The notes under the pieces: generated by a model
Databases searched by the model: none
Told to the model about the DNA's origin: nothing
Seen by the model: the letters and a program-made list of their open reading frames with translations, nothing else
Made by a program: the position numbers and the translations under genes
Source: Neorhizobium sp. UBA3556
GTDB lineage: Bacteria > Pseudomonadota > Alphaproteobacteria > Rhizobiales > Rhizobiaceae
Direction of reading: 5' to 3'
DNA: 64,000 nt
Assembly: GCA_002376235.1 (NCBI GenBank)
Contig: DFNX01000003.1
Location: 434,001-498,000, forward strand
Shown: one piece after another, positions 8,649-17,078 of the stretch
Layout of the letters: every line of letters begins with the position of its first letter
Position numbering within the stretch: position 1 is the stretch's first letter

Positions 8649-9107
8649 TCAGGGTGCACAGCGTTCCTTTGCGGCATGGCCGCCGACGGGCATGTCTTCG
8701 GGAAATCCGGCAGCAATGTCGGCAAGCGTAACATCCGCAAATCGCCTGAGAAGCAGTTGCTCTGCCTCGGCAAAGACGCATTCGAGCCTGGCATTTACCG
8801 CCTGCTCTATCGCGCATCCCGGCATATCATAGGCGGGGCCTACTGCGAAAACAGAGGGTTCGCCAACCGCGCGGTAGATATCGAGCAGCGTCAATTCCCC
8901 AAGCGGTCTGGCCAATCTCCAGCCGCCGCCATGCCCCTTTTCGGAATGTACGTAGCCCTTTTCTCGCAGGCCCGCCATTGTGCGCCGGATAACAACCGGG
9001 TTGGCGTCAAGCATGCAGGCGATCATGTCCGAGGTCATCGCCCCCTCGTGCCGTCCCATATGGATCAAGACATGCAGCATGCGGGAGAGCCGGCTGTCCT
9101 GTCGCAT
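8649..9107 (-). CDS. Rrf2-family transcriptional regulator (cysteine-poor sensor type)
   Basis: About 152 residues: MRQDSRLSRMLHVLIHM start, winged helix (TSDMIACMLDANPVVIRRTM), and the glycine-rich wing (KGYVHSEKGHGGGWRLARPL) typical of Rrf2. The frame opens at 9137, but ATG at 9107 has GAGAGG nine bases upstream and matches the usual family start. Cysteines are C38 region (MIACML), GCAIEQA, LECVF and a terminal RCAP, not the tight three-Cys cluster of IscR, so an Fe-S cofactor is not evident. It is divergent from a thioredoxin-reductase-like gene, its likely target. Confidence 0.9.
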   Translation of the reverse strand: MRQDSRLSRMLHVLIHMGRHEGAMTSDMIACMLDANPVVIRRTMAGLREKGYVHSEKGHGGGWRLARPLGELTLLDIYRAVGEPSVFAVGPAYDMPGCAIEQAVNARLECVFAEAEQLLLRRFADVTLADIAAGFPEDMPVGGHAAKERCAP

Positions 9108-9184
9108 TCTGTCGATCCTCTCTGTCATCTGATCCATGGCCGGTCGGCCGCTTTCCTCTCATATAGGGCTTTCGCAAATTCGCC

Positions 9185-9237
9185 ACAACAAAAGTTGCAT
9201 GATCGTTGACTCCGATCATTCACGTAACTTATGTTGT
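9185..9237 (+). promoter_or_regulatory. Nested inverted-repeat operator overlapping a promoter
   Basis: Outer arms ACAACAAAAGTT (9185-9196) and AACTTATGTTGT (9226-9237) are inverted copies with one mismatch. Inside them ATGATCG (9199-9205) and CGATCAT (9213-9219) form a perfect inverted repeat around a 7-base centre. TTGACT (9206-9211) and TTATGT (9229-9234), 17 bases apart, make a good plus-strand promoter for the flavoenzyme gene starting at 9260. A bound dimer or tetramer would cover both promoter elements. The repeats are seen directly; Rrf2 binding is inferred. Confidence 0.65.
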
Positions 9238-9259
9238 ATCGAGAAATCAGGATCACTGC

Positions 9260-10174
9260 ATGCAGGATCATATCCACGACGTCATCATCATCGGAGGCAG
9301 CTATGCCGGCCTTTCTGCCGCGTTGCAGCTCGGTCGGGCGCGCCGCGACGTGCTGATCATCGACGAAGGCAAGCGCCGCAACCGCTTTGCCAGCCATTCG
9401 CACGGGTTCCTGACACAGGACGGCGTCGATCCGGCGATCATCGCAGCCGATGCCCGGGCCCAGGTGATGGAATACCCAACTGTCCAATGGCTTGCCGGAT
9501 GTGCGGACAAAGCGGTGCGGATCGGGAAAAACGAGAGGTCCGACGCCGCTTTCGAAGTCACTGCAAGCAGCCGTCGTCATTTCTCCCGAAGGCTTCTGCT
9601 GGCAACCGGCGTGAAGGACATCCTGCCCGAGATCAAGGGACTTGAAGAACGCTGGGGTAAGGCGGTGTTTCACTGCCCCTATTGCCATGGTTACGAGCTG
9701 AACAGGGGGAAGATTGGGGTCATCGCCGGTTCCGAACTTTCCATGCATCACGCGCTGATGTTGCCGGATTGGGGACCGACGACCTTTCTGGTCAATGACG
9801 CATTCAAGCCGGATGCGGAGCAACTGGAAAGTCTTGAGAACCGCGGCGTATCGATCGAACTCAGCCCGATCAGAGAGATCACCGGTCATGCCGATGTGCA
9901 GCTTGCCGATGGCCGCACCCTGCCCTTCGCCGGTCTTTTTTCGCTGGCACGTTTCGAAATGGCGAGCCCGATCGCGGAAGGTTTGGGGCTTTCGTTCGAG
10001 GAAGGCCCGGTCGGTCGCGTCATCAAGACCGATCCGATGAAAGAAACCAGCATGCCGGGCGTTTTTGCCTGCGGCGATGCTGCGCGGCAGATGGCTTCGG
10101 TCGCGCTTGCGGTTGGCGACGGCAACCTTGCAGGAGCAAGTGTACACCGCTCGCTGATGTTTGCCACGATCTGA
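9260..10174 (+). CDS. Thioredoxin-reductase-like NAD(P)/FAD oxidoreductase
   Basis: A 304-residue pyridine-nucleotide disulfide oxidoreductase of the thioredoxin reductase type. The FAD-binding dinucleotide fold starts at residue 8 (VIIIGGSYAGLSAALQLGRA), the redox pair is CPYCHGYEL (about residues 132-135), and the second FAD motif is PGVFACGDAARQMASVALAV. The NADPH half lacks the full GGGxSA pattern (here VIAGSELSMHHA), so a role other than thioredoxin reduction is possible, as in related regulator-linked flavoproteins. ATG 9260 has CAGGA seven bases upstream. It is divergent from the Rrf2 gene over a nested inverted repeat. Confidence 0.9.
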   Translation: MQDHIHDVIIIGGSYAGLSAALQLGRARRDVLIIDEGKRRNRFASHSHGFLTQDGVDPAIIAADARAQVMEYPTVQWLAGCADKAVRIGKNERSDAAFEVTASSRRHFSRRLLLATGVKDILPEIKGLEERWGKAVFHCPYCHGYELNRGKIGVIAGSELSMHHALMLPDWGPTTFLVNDAFKPDAEQLESLENRGVSIELSPIREITGHADVQLADGRTLPFAGLFSLARFEMASPIAEGLGLSFEEGPVGRVIKTDPMKETSMPGVFACGDAARQMASVALAVGDGNLAGASVHRSLMFATI

Positions 10175-10191
10175 GGCGAGTGATCCCGACG

Positions 10192-11091
10192 TCAGGAAAA
10201 CTGGTTGAAGAAGCGGATACTTTCAGCCACCGCGCCGGGGACGACACCGTTATGGGTGCCGGGCAGAAGTTTCTTTCCGATCGACACACCGGCCGATCGG
10301 GCTCGTTCCATCAGCAGTTCGTGATCCCGGTCGAACGGGCGTTCCTCGGTTCCGCGCAGCAGATAGGTCGGACATTTGAGGCTTCTGCCGAAACAGACGG
10401 AGGAGCGCATGACGAATTCCATCGGTTCCGCCGGATCGAAGGGCATTTCATCCGTATAACGGCCGAAATATCGCCAGGCGCTGACACCGGCTGAAATGGG
10501 TGCGGCGGCGCGGAATTTGCGCGTCATCGAGGCGAGCAGCGTCAGCGTGCCGCCATTCGAGTGGCCGGCGATGAAGAAGCGGTTGCGGTCTATGCCGGGG
10601 AGGTTTTCCAGATAGGTCGCGGCGGCAAGCGCGTCGGCGGTTTCGTCGTAAAACCCGGAATAGTTTCCGGCCTGCCCATTTTCACCGCGAAAAGATGGCA
10701 AGAGGACAACGAAGCCCGCCTCCCAATAGGCTTTCAGCAGTTCCCAATGGCCATCGCCTGTCGCATTGCCGCCGTGAAGGAAAAGCACTGCGGGCATGAG
10801 CTTCTTCGACGGTTCGTAATGGGAAAGCCATGCGATCAGCGGAATCGAGCCGTCCGGACCGCCCGGATAGGTTACGCGCTTCGCACCCGGAGGCGTGCCG
10901 AGCGGCGGCGAGATTTCGGGCGATGGCCCCCGCCTCAATAGACGGGTGGCGAAATGGCGTCTCGCCTGCGCGTAATCGCGCTTTTCAAGCGGCGGGATGT
11001 CCGGCGTGGGAAAGGGCGCGGCGGCGATGGCGGTTCGGGAGAGAGCGCCGGCGGCGATACCGGCGAGGATGATGCGGCGGGTGACAGTCAT
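10192..11091 (-). CDS. Exported alpha/beta-hydrolase (dienelactone-hydrolase/prolyl-oligopeptidase-like)
   Basis: About 299 residues. The N-terminus MTVTRRIILAGIAAGALSRT looks like a Tat or Sec signal ending in a small-residue stretch (TAIAAAPF). The hydrolase fold follows: VLFLHGGNATGDGHWELL, VVLLPSFRGENGQ, and GHSNGGTLTLLASM with the nucleophile serine. A late histidine lies in LPGTHNGVVPGAV. I chose the ATG at 11091 since an upstream frame to 11166 only adds residues before the signal. Substrate unknown. It converges with the flavoenzyme gene, 17 bases apart. Confidence 0.85.
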   Translation of the reverse strand: MTVTRRIILAGIAAGALSRTAIAAAPFPTPDIPPLEKRDYAQARRHFATRLLRRGPSPEISPPLGTPPGAKRVTYPGGPDGSIPLIAWLSHYEPSKKLMPAVLFLHGGNATGDGHWELLKAYWEAGFVVLLPSFRGENGQAGNYSGFYDETADALAAATYLENLPGIDRNRFFIAGHSNGGTLTLLASMTRKFRAAAPISAGVSAWRYFGRYTDEMPFDPAEPMEFVMRSSVCFGRSLKCPTYLLRGTEERPFDRDHELLMERARSAGVSIGKKLLPGTHNGVVPGAVAESIRFFNQFS

Positions 11092-11203
11092 TGGCGAGAC
11101 ATCCAGGGGCGGGATGGAGATACGGCAATCTTCGGATTGGAGGATACCGTATCTCGTGTTCGTCAATGGGAACCTGCCTCACGGCATTTTCAAGGCGGCT
11201 GCC

Positions 11204-12301
11204 CTATTTCCAACTGGTGTAGTCACTTGCAGTGCAGCCATGCGGCGCACGGTCGTTGGCAAAACGCTTCTGCAACTGGTCGCAACCCCATTCGTTGAGC
11301 GGCCCCGGCAGAACGTTGTTGATCTCCATGCCGATCTGGTCGAACTGGGTTGGCGAGGTCGTGACATACCAGCCCCAATAGCAAAGTGCTGCGACGACGG
11401 CGAGAATGATGCCGACAAGCAGCGTCTTGAGCCCCCGCATCCATTGCAGTTGTCTTTTCGGCGCTGTCTGCGGCACGAATTCTTCGGCTTCGCCCTGTGC
11501 TGCGCGGATCGAGGCGAGCGCCGCCTCACGCTCCTCCGGCTTCAGGTCGAGACGTTGAAGCCCTGCATCGATCATGATCGGCAGCGACGTCTTTCCGTGG
11601 CGGACGGCGGCACCGACCAGATTGCCTTGCGGATCCGTCAAGAACAGAGGCTCCTCATCACGTCCGAACAAGGTGTAGGCCGTGCGTTTGGTCATGCCGG
11701 GAGCGAGCTTGTCCACATAGGTGACGAACAGACGCTTGCCGCTATTCTTGGCCGCAGTGACCGCGACCGGGATCAGCGTCAGTTCCGCCGGCTTTGCGAT
11801 CTGGCCGCGCACGCGCCAGACGCGGATCGCCAGAAACACCATCGCACCGCTGAGAAGCACCATCAGGCCGCCAAGCACGGCGAAGGAGATGGCCCGGTTC
11901 CAGATCTTTTCCAGTCCTAGCGTGAGCGTGGCGAGCTCCGGACGATCGGCGGAGATGACGAGATCGGTCAGGTAACTGCCGGAATGGATATCGACAAAGA
12001 GGAAATGCGTCTCGGTCTCGTAAGCGCGTCCCTGATAGGTGTAGGCGAGTTTCGCTTCGCATTCGGTCATCACGCCTTTTCGCGTGGTGCACTTGCCGTT
12101 ACGGATATCGCCGTCCTGAAGCACGACCGGATTGAGGCTGATCTGATAGTCGCGCCAAAGACCCGGCCCCTGCCACCAGATGATGAAGCCGGCGATCACC
12201 ATGATGACCGGCACAAACCAGAAGAAGCCGCGAGGCAGGGAGACCGCGCTGGATTTCAGCGACAACGGGCGGTGGGGCAGTGCAATTTCAGGAATAGACA
12301 T
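11204..12301 (-). CDS. DUF3592-type membrane protein
   Basis: About 365 residues with three hydrophobic segments: one near residue 35 (GFFWFVPVIMVIAGFIIWW), one near 150 (AISFAVLGGLMVLLSGAMVFLA) and one near the C-terminus (TLLVGIILAVVAALCYWGWY). Between the first two lies a small extracytoplasmic region with CTTRKGVMTECEAKLAYTY and YETETHFLFV, the pattern of DUF3592 proteins. The start at 12301 (MSIPEIALPH) was preferred to an upstream extension. No function is known. It follows the hydrolase gene's upstream side in the same direction with a 112-base gap. Confidence 0.75.
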   Translation of the reverse strand: MSIPEIALPHRPLSLKSSAVSLPRGFFWFVPVIMVIAGFIIWWQGPGLWRDYQISLNPVVLQDGDIRNGKCTTRKGVMTECEAKLAYTYQGRAYETETHFLFVDIHSGSYLTDLVISADRPELATLTLGLEKIWNRAISFAVLGGLMVLLSGAMVFLAIRVWRVRGQIAKPAELTLIPVAVTAAKNSGKRLFVTYVDKLAPGMTKRTAYTLFGRDEEPLFLTDPQGNLVGAAVRHGKTSLPIMIDAGLQRLDLKPEEREAALASIRAAQGEAEEFVPQTAPKRQLQWMRGLKTLLVGIILAVVAALCYWGWYVTTSPTQFDQIGMEINNVLPGPLNEWGCDQLQKRFANDRAPHGCTASDYTSWK

Positions 12302-12497
12302 CGTATTTCTCAAACAGGCGCGTTGGCGATTTCGCAAACGGGGCTTTGAAAATGCAAGGCGGCACGGAAGGCCACCGGGCGGGACGAGCGGATTGGTGCG
12401 TCGCAGAGGGCGCAGCCGCTGCGGTCAAAATAATCACCTTGGCGTGAGAGGCATCAGCTAACTGACGTCATGCACAATTTAAGCATGATCGAAAACT

Positions 12498-14129
12498 TCA
12501 GGTTTTCGCCTCGCGGGTCTCGATCATGGCGGTGAGCGTTTCCAGCCGGTCGGCATCGCGTGGCAGCTTGTCCTGCCTGAGCCTTGCAATACGGGGAAAG
12601 CGCATAGCGACGCCGGACTTGTGGCGGGTGGAGCGGGCAATGCCCTCAAAGGCAACTTCCAGCACGAAACCGAAATCGGGCGTCGCCTTGACCGCCCTCA
12701 CCGGGCCGAACCGGTCGATCGTGTTGTCGCGGACGAACTTGTCGAGCACTTCCAGTTCCGCATCGGCGAAACCGAAATAGGCTTTTCCGACGGGCACAAG
12801 CTGTTCGCCTTCCTCCGTCGTCGTCCAGACGCCGAAGGTGAAATCGGAATAATAGCTTGAGCGCTTGCCGTGACCCCGCTGGGCATAAAGCATCACTGCA
12901 TCGATATTATAGGGATCGCGCTTCCACTTGAACCACGGCCCCTTGAGGCGACCGGCCTGATAGGGGCTATCCTTGCGCTTGATCATCACGCCTTCGATGA
13001 CGGGATCGGGCGGATCGGCTCGCAACCGGTCAAGCTCGTTCCAGCCGGTGAAGGGTACGAGATCGGAGAGATCGAACCGGTCATGAGGGGCCTTGTCGAT
13101 CACTTGGGCCAGACGAGCGCGGCGAGCGAGAAAGCCCTGATCGCGAATATCCGCTTCACCTTGAAACAGAAGATCATAGGCCCGAACGAAGGCGGGATAG
13201 TCGTCCATCATCTTGGCCGTCACCGTCTTGCGATTGAGGCGCTGCTGCAGATCTGAAAACGAGCGGGTCGGAGCGTTGGTGCGCTTCGTGCCGCCGACCA
13301 GCAGCTCGCCATCGATAACGCCGTCGAAATTGATCGCCTCGACGACATCCGGGAAGGCGCCGGTAATATCATCGCCGGAGCGGGAATAGAGTTTCTTCGT
13401 TCCGCCGTGGCTCGACATTTGCACGCGGATGCCGTCCCATTTCCATTCGGCCGCATAGTCGGCAGGATCGAGCTTTTCCAGATCGCCGTCTTCCACCGGA
13501 TTGGCGAGCATGACGGAATGGAAGATCGCCGGCGTGGCGAGAACCGGCTTGTCCGCCCTGCCCTCCAGCCAGGCGAACAGGCTTTCGTAGGGCGGTGAGA
13601 GGCCATGCCAGAGGGTTTCGATCTCGATAATGTCTTTACCGCTCATATCGGCCAGCGCCTGCTTGGCGAGACGGGCGGAGACGCCGATGCGCAGTGACCC
13701 GGTGGCGAGTTTCAGGAAGGCGAAGCGGCCGGAAGTGTCGAGCTGGTCGAGAAGATCGCGCACGGCACCGCGGACTTCGGTGCGGCCGAGCGAGTTCATC
13801 CGTTTGACGACCTCCGACAGGCGGGGCTGCGGGGCATGGTCGGCCACGTCCTTGGCGCCGCCGTCCCAGACGAGCGAGATGGTTTCGGCGAGATCGCCCA
13901 CATAGTCGTAGGAATAACGAAACAGCACTTCGTCCATCCGCTCCATGACCAGTTCGCGCAGCATGGCGGGCTTGACGCTTTTGAGATCCAGCGCGCCGGC
14001 AAGGGCTGCGAGGCCATAACCGCGATCGGGATCGGGGGTGGAGCGGAAATAGTCGACGAGCAGCGTGAGCTTGCCGTTGCGGGACGGGGTGAGAACGAGG
14101 CGGTCGAGGAGGGTTGCGAAGGGCTTCAT
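12498..14129 (-). CDS. ATP-dependent DNA ligase (DNA-damage-response type)
   Basis: A 543-residue ATP-dependent DNA ligase. The N-terminal alpha-helical DNA-binding domain is followed by the nucleotidyltransferase domain: motif I EWKWDGIRVQ with the adenylated lysine near residue 230, SRSGDDITGAFPD (motif III region), GVMIKRKDSPYQAGR and WFKWKRD (motifs IV-V). An OB-fold C-terminus follows. Together with the adjacent exonuclease gene it matches the ligase/exonuclease pair that in other bacteria sits with an Lhr-like helicase and a phosphoesterase. Those two partners are not in this window. Confidence 0.94.
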   Translation of the reverse strand: MKPFATLLDRLVLTPSRNGKLTLLVDYFRSTPDPDRGYGLAALAGALDLKSVKPAMLRELVMERMDEVLFRYSYDYVGDLAETISLVWDGGAKDVADHAPQPRLSEVVKRMNSLGRTEVRGAVRDLLDQLDTSGRFAFLKLATGSLRIGVSARLAKQALADMSGKDIIEIETLWHGLSPPYESLFAWLEGRADKPVLATPAIFHSVMLANPVEDGDLEKLDPADYAAEWKWDGIRVQMSSHGGTKKLYSRSGDDITGAFPDVVEAINFDGVIDGELLVGGTKRTNAPTRSFSDLQQRLNRKTVTAKMMDDYPAFVRAYDLLFQGEADIRDQGFLARRARLAQVIDKAPHDRFDLSDLVPFTGWNELDRLRADPPDPVIEGVMIKRKDSPYQAGRLKGPWFKWKRDPYNIDAVMLYAQRGHGKRSSYYSDFTFGVWTTTEEGEQLVPVGKAYFGFADAELEVLDKFVRDNTIDRFGPVRAVKATPDFGFVLEVAFEGIARSTRHKSGVAMRFPRIARLRQDKLPRDADRLETLTAMIETREAKT

Positions 14130-14171
14130 GGGGAGGTCTCCCCGGTCGCAGGGGCTTTACCGCGCAGGCCT

Positions 14172-14312
14172 CTCACACCGCCTCCGCTTCGCTCGGCGCA
14201 CCCTCTCCCCGTAAACGGGGCGAGGGAGAACGGCGAGGCTGCGGCACCCGTCTTTCTCCCCGTCATTACGGGGAGAAGGTGCCGGCAGGCGGATGAGGGA
14301 CAAAGCTGTCCC
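14172..14312. repeat. RIME-like intergenic palindromic element, copy 1
   Basis: About 140 bases holding two palindromes: CTCCCCGTAAACGGGG near 14211-14226 and the perfect TTCTCCCCGT-CATT-ACGGGGAGAA at 14254-14277, ending AAGGTGCCGGCAGGCGGATG. A second, diverged copy lies at 32537-32670. The two-palindrome layout and intergenic position match rhizobial intergenic mosaic elements (RIME). It separates the exonuclease and ligase genes. Confidence 0.8.
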
Positions 14313-14358
14313 GTGAAGCGAAGACGCGCTGAAACGCATAAGGCGAACCGCACCACCA

Positions 14359-15369
14359 TCAATCCCCCTCATCCTCGTAGCCCACCAGATGCAGCGGCCT
14401 TGCCGGAATGCCCTGCAACTCGCACCACCGCACCAGCGCCTCCTCGCGGCCATGAGTGACCCATACCTGTTGCGGGGCGATCTCCTTGATGGTGGACAGG
14501 AGTTCGGGCCAGTCGCAATGGTCCGAGACGACAAGCGGCAGTTCGACGCCGCCCTGTTTTGCCCGTTGGCGGACCATCATCCAGCCGGATGCAAAGGAAA
14601 TCAGCGGCTCGTTGAAACGGCGCGCCCAGCGATCCTGAAAGGCCGATGGCGGACCGACGACGATGGCGCCGGCAAATTCGGTCGGCTTGCTCTTTTCGAT
14701 CGTCGCGGGTCTTAAATCTCCGAGCTCGATGCCCTGCCCCTGATAATAATCGCAGAGCCTTGCCAGCGCGCCGTGGATGTAGATCGGATCGGAATAGCCA
14801 TTGTCACGGATCAGCCGGATGACGCGTTGCGCCTTGCCGAGCGCATAGGCGCCGACGAGATGGCTGCGCTCGGGAAACTGCTTCAGCGAGGTGAATAATT
14901 TTGCTATCTCGGTCTTAGGATCCGGGTGATGGAAGACCGGCAGGCCGAAAGTCGCTTCGGTGATGAAGACATCGCAGGCGATCGGCTCAAATGGATCGCA
15001 GGTCGGGTCGATGCCGCGCTTGTAATCGCCCGAGACGACGATGCGCATGCCGTCCTTTTCGATGAGGATCTGGGCCGAGCCTAGAACATGGCCGGCCGGC
15101 CTGAACATCACCTTGACGCCGTTGACGACGATCTCCTCGCCCCATCCGGCCGCCTGTTCGCTGCCGGCAAACTCCTCGCCGTAACGGATCGCCATGATGT
15201 CGAGCGTCTGGCGGGTGGCCAGCACATGGCCATGGCCGGAGCGGGCATGATCGGAATGGCCGTGAGTTATCAGTGCCCTTTCGACGGGACGGACCGGATC
15301 GACGTGAAAATTTCCGATGGGGCAGAACAGCCCGGCGGGGGTGGGATGAAGCAGAGCCTCGGGTTTCAT
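14359..15369 (-). CDS. Ligase-associated metallo-beta-lactamase-fold DNA exonuclease
   Basis: About 336 residues of the MBL/beta-CASP type found next to bacterial ATP-dependent ligases. The metal motif is ITHGHSDHARSGHGH (HxHxDH, near residue 40). VVSGDYKRGIDPTCDPF supplies a further metal aspartate, and SDHCDWPEL and VTHGREEALVRWC are late family motifs. Members are annotated as mRNA 3'-end-processing-factor-like or as DNA exonucleases. ATG 15369 was chosen over an upstream TTG (15390). A perfect 16-base palindrome sits immediately before this ATG and no good ribosome site is visible. Confidence 0.92.
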   Translation of the reverse strand: MKPEALLHPTPAGLFCPIGNFHVDPVRPVERALITHGHSDHARSGHGHVLATRQTLDIMAIRYGEEFAGSEQAAGWGEEIVVNGVKVMFRPAGHVLGSAQILIEKDGMRIVVSGDYKRGIDPTCDPFEPIACDVFITEATFGLPVFHHPDPKTEIAKLFTSLKQFPERSHLVGAYALGKAQRVIRLIRDNGYSDPIYIHGALARLCDYYQGQGIELGDLRPATIEKSKPTEFAGAIVVGPPSAFQDRWARRFNEPLISFASGWMMVRQRAKQGGVELPLVVSDHCDWPELLSTIKEIAPQQVWVTHGREEALVRWCELQGIPARPLHLVGYEDEGD

Positions 15370-15385
15370 GCCTATCAAGATAGGC
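15370..15385. promoter_or_regulatory. Perfect 16-bp palindrome abutting the exonuclease start codon
   Basis: GCCTATC-AA-GATAGGC ends one base before the exonuclease ATG. In the transcript it would form a 7-bp hairpin in the position where a ribosome site is expected; in DNA it could be an operator. There is no experimental basis here for either. Confidence 0.45.
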
Positions 15386-15424
15386 GACAACCCGAGACTT
15401 TCGAGAGGCGGATTTTCGAAGGGA

Positions 15425-16960
15425 TCAGGCGGCGGCCTTTTCCTCTTTCGGCTGGCTTGCCGCCTGCATCGTCGGAAGCTGGATCGGCTTCAGGCACAGG
15501 GCCGCGATGAGGCCGATCAGGGCAATTGCCGCCGCAACGAGGAAGAGCGGCGAAAAGACGTCGTGATAGACGGCCGCCACCGCCTGCTGCGATGCTTCGG
15601 GCAGAGTTGCCAGGATCTTTGGCGTCAAGGTCTCGATGTCGGCCAAGCCGGGGATTTCGACCGGATGAGCTTTCAGGCCCGTACCGATGATCGCACCGAA
15701 GAGCGAGATGGCGATCGAAGCGCCGCCCATGCGCATCAGCGCCACGGCGCCGCTTGCGGCCCCGACATCGCCGCGCGGCACGGCATTCTGCACGCCGATT
15801 ATCGGCGCCTGCTGGCCGAAGCCGACGGACAAGCCCTGCAGGAACATGATCGTCGCGACCATGATGAGAGAAACATCGTGGCCGATCTGCGAGAAGCAGA
15901 ACAGCATGATGACGCTCATGGCAAGGCCGATGACAGTAAAGGGCTTGTAGCGCCCGGTTATCGAAATCAGCCGCCCAGCAGAGATCGAGCCGGTGACGAT
16001 GCCGCCAGTCAGCGCGATGAAGAACAGGCCGGCCGCAGAGGGCGAAAGGCCGGTCGTCGTCTGAAGGAAGAGCGCGTAATAGTTGACCAGGCCAATGCCG
16101 ACCGAACCGGCGCAGAGCGAGATGATCAGGTAGAGCGAGAATGTGCTGTCGCGGAAAAGCTTAAGCGGCACGATCGGCTCCGGCACCCGGCTTTCGACGA
16201 AGACCCAGAGGCAGGCACATATGATGCCGCCAGTCAGAAGAGCGAGCGAAGCTGGTGCGATGAGCGATCCGAAAATCTGGCGGCTGTCAGCAAAGGCAAC
16301 GAGGCAGGTGATCGTCGCGGCCAGAACAGCGGCACCGATATAGTCGATCTTAGGCTGACGCGTCGGGCGGCGATAGGGCAGCATCAGAACGAGACCGGTG
16401 ATGACGATGACGCCGAGCGGCAGATTGATGAGGAAGATCGAGCGCCAGCCGAAGAGATCGCTCATCGTGCCGCCGAGAACCGGGCCGAGGCTGCCGGACG
16501 CCATGATCATCAGGCTGGAATAGCTCTGATATTTGGCGCGTTCGCGCGGCTCGAAGAGATCCGCATTGATCGAGAAGATCGACACCATGATGCCGCCGCC
16601 GCCCAGCCCCTGAAAGACGCGGGCTGCAATAAGGCTGTCCATCGACCAGGCGAAACCGCAGGCAAGCGAACCGAGCGTGAAGATGACGATCGCCGCCAGC
16701 ATGACGTATTTGCGACCGAAGAGATCACCCAGCTTGCCATAGATGGGCATGACGGCGCTGGTGGCGAGCAGGAAGGCGGAACTGACCCAGCCGAAACGCT
16801 CCATCTGGCCGAACTCGCCGACGATCGTCGGAAGCGCGGTCGAGACGATCTGGTTGTCGAGCGTCGCCATGAAAAGCGCCGCCATCAGGAAGCAGAAAAC
16901 GATCAATCGCTGGCGGTGGCTGGCAACCAGCGGAACGACGGGGGATGCGGGAGGTGTCAT
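15425..16960 (-). CDS. DHA2-family (EmrB/QacA type) multidrug MFS efflux transporter
   Basis: A 511-residue major-facilitator protein with about 14 hydrophobic segments, the size and topology of the DHA2 drug:proton antiporters. Family motifs are visible: LDNQIVSTALPTIVGEFG (motif D1, helix 1), GKLGDLFGRKYVMLAA (motif A, loop 2-3) and ARVFQGLGGGGIMVSIFS (motif B region, helix 4). It is divergent from a MarR-family regulator gene with a 118-base intergenic region holding a likely promoter, so drug-inducible control is probable. The substrate is unknown. Confidence 0.93.
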   Translation of the reverse strand: MTPPASPVVPLVASHRQRLIVFCFLMAALFMATLDNQIVSTALPTIVGEFGQMERFGWVSSAFLLATSAVMPIYGKLGDLFGRKYVMLAAIVIFTLGSLACGFAWSMDSLIAARVFQGLGGGGIMVSIFSINADLFEPRERAKYQSYSSLMIMASGSLGPVLGGTMSDLFGWRSIFLINLPLGVIVITGLVLMLPYRRPTRQPKIDYIGAAVLAATITCLVAFADSRQIFGSLIAPASLALLTGGIICACLWVFVESRVPEPIVPLKLFRDSTFSLYLIISLCAGSVGIGLVNYYALFLQTTTGLSPSAAGLFFIALTGGIVTGSISAGRLISITGRYKPFTVIGLAMSVIMLFCFSQIGHDVSLIMVATIMFLQGLSVGFGQQAPIIGVQNAVPRGDVGAASGAVALMRMGGASIAISLFGAIIGTGLKAHPVEIPGLADIETLTPKILATLPEASQQAVAAVYHDVFSPLFLVAAAIALIGLIAALCLKPIQLPTMQAASQPKEEKAAA

Positions 16961-16983
16961 GGCGTATCCAGTGTGAGGCCGAA

Positions 16984-17013
16984 TTTATGTGCTTTTAGCA
17001 TATAATTGTCAAT
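16984..17013 (-). promoter_or_regulatory. Probable promoter/operator of the DHA2 efflux gene
   Basis: On the minus strand TTGACA (17012-17007) has consensus -35 form, with a weaker -10 (CATAAA, 16989-16984) 17 bases on. The -35 lies within ATTG-T-CAAT, a short odd-centred palindrome (17005-17013) that could be half of a MarR site. Inferred from position only. Confidence 0.5.
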
Positions 17014-17078
17014 CGCACCTCTATGCGAATAGCAGATATTTCTTGCTCGCTCGCACAGCTCTGCTATTTTCCATCGTC

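Noticed and set aside
15368..17005. A 545-codon plus-strand open frame opposite the DHA2 transporter gene
   Set aside because: Composition is extreme (R, D, E, A, H repeats) and it mirrors the codon bias of the transporter gene. No ribosome site or motif.
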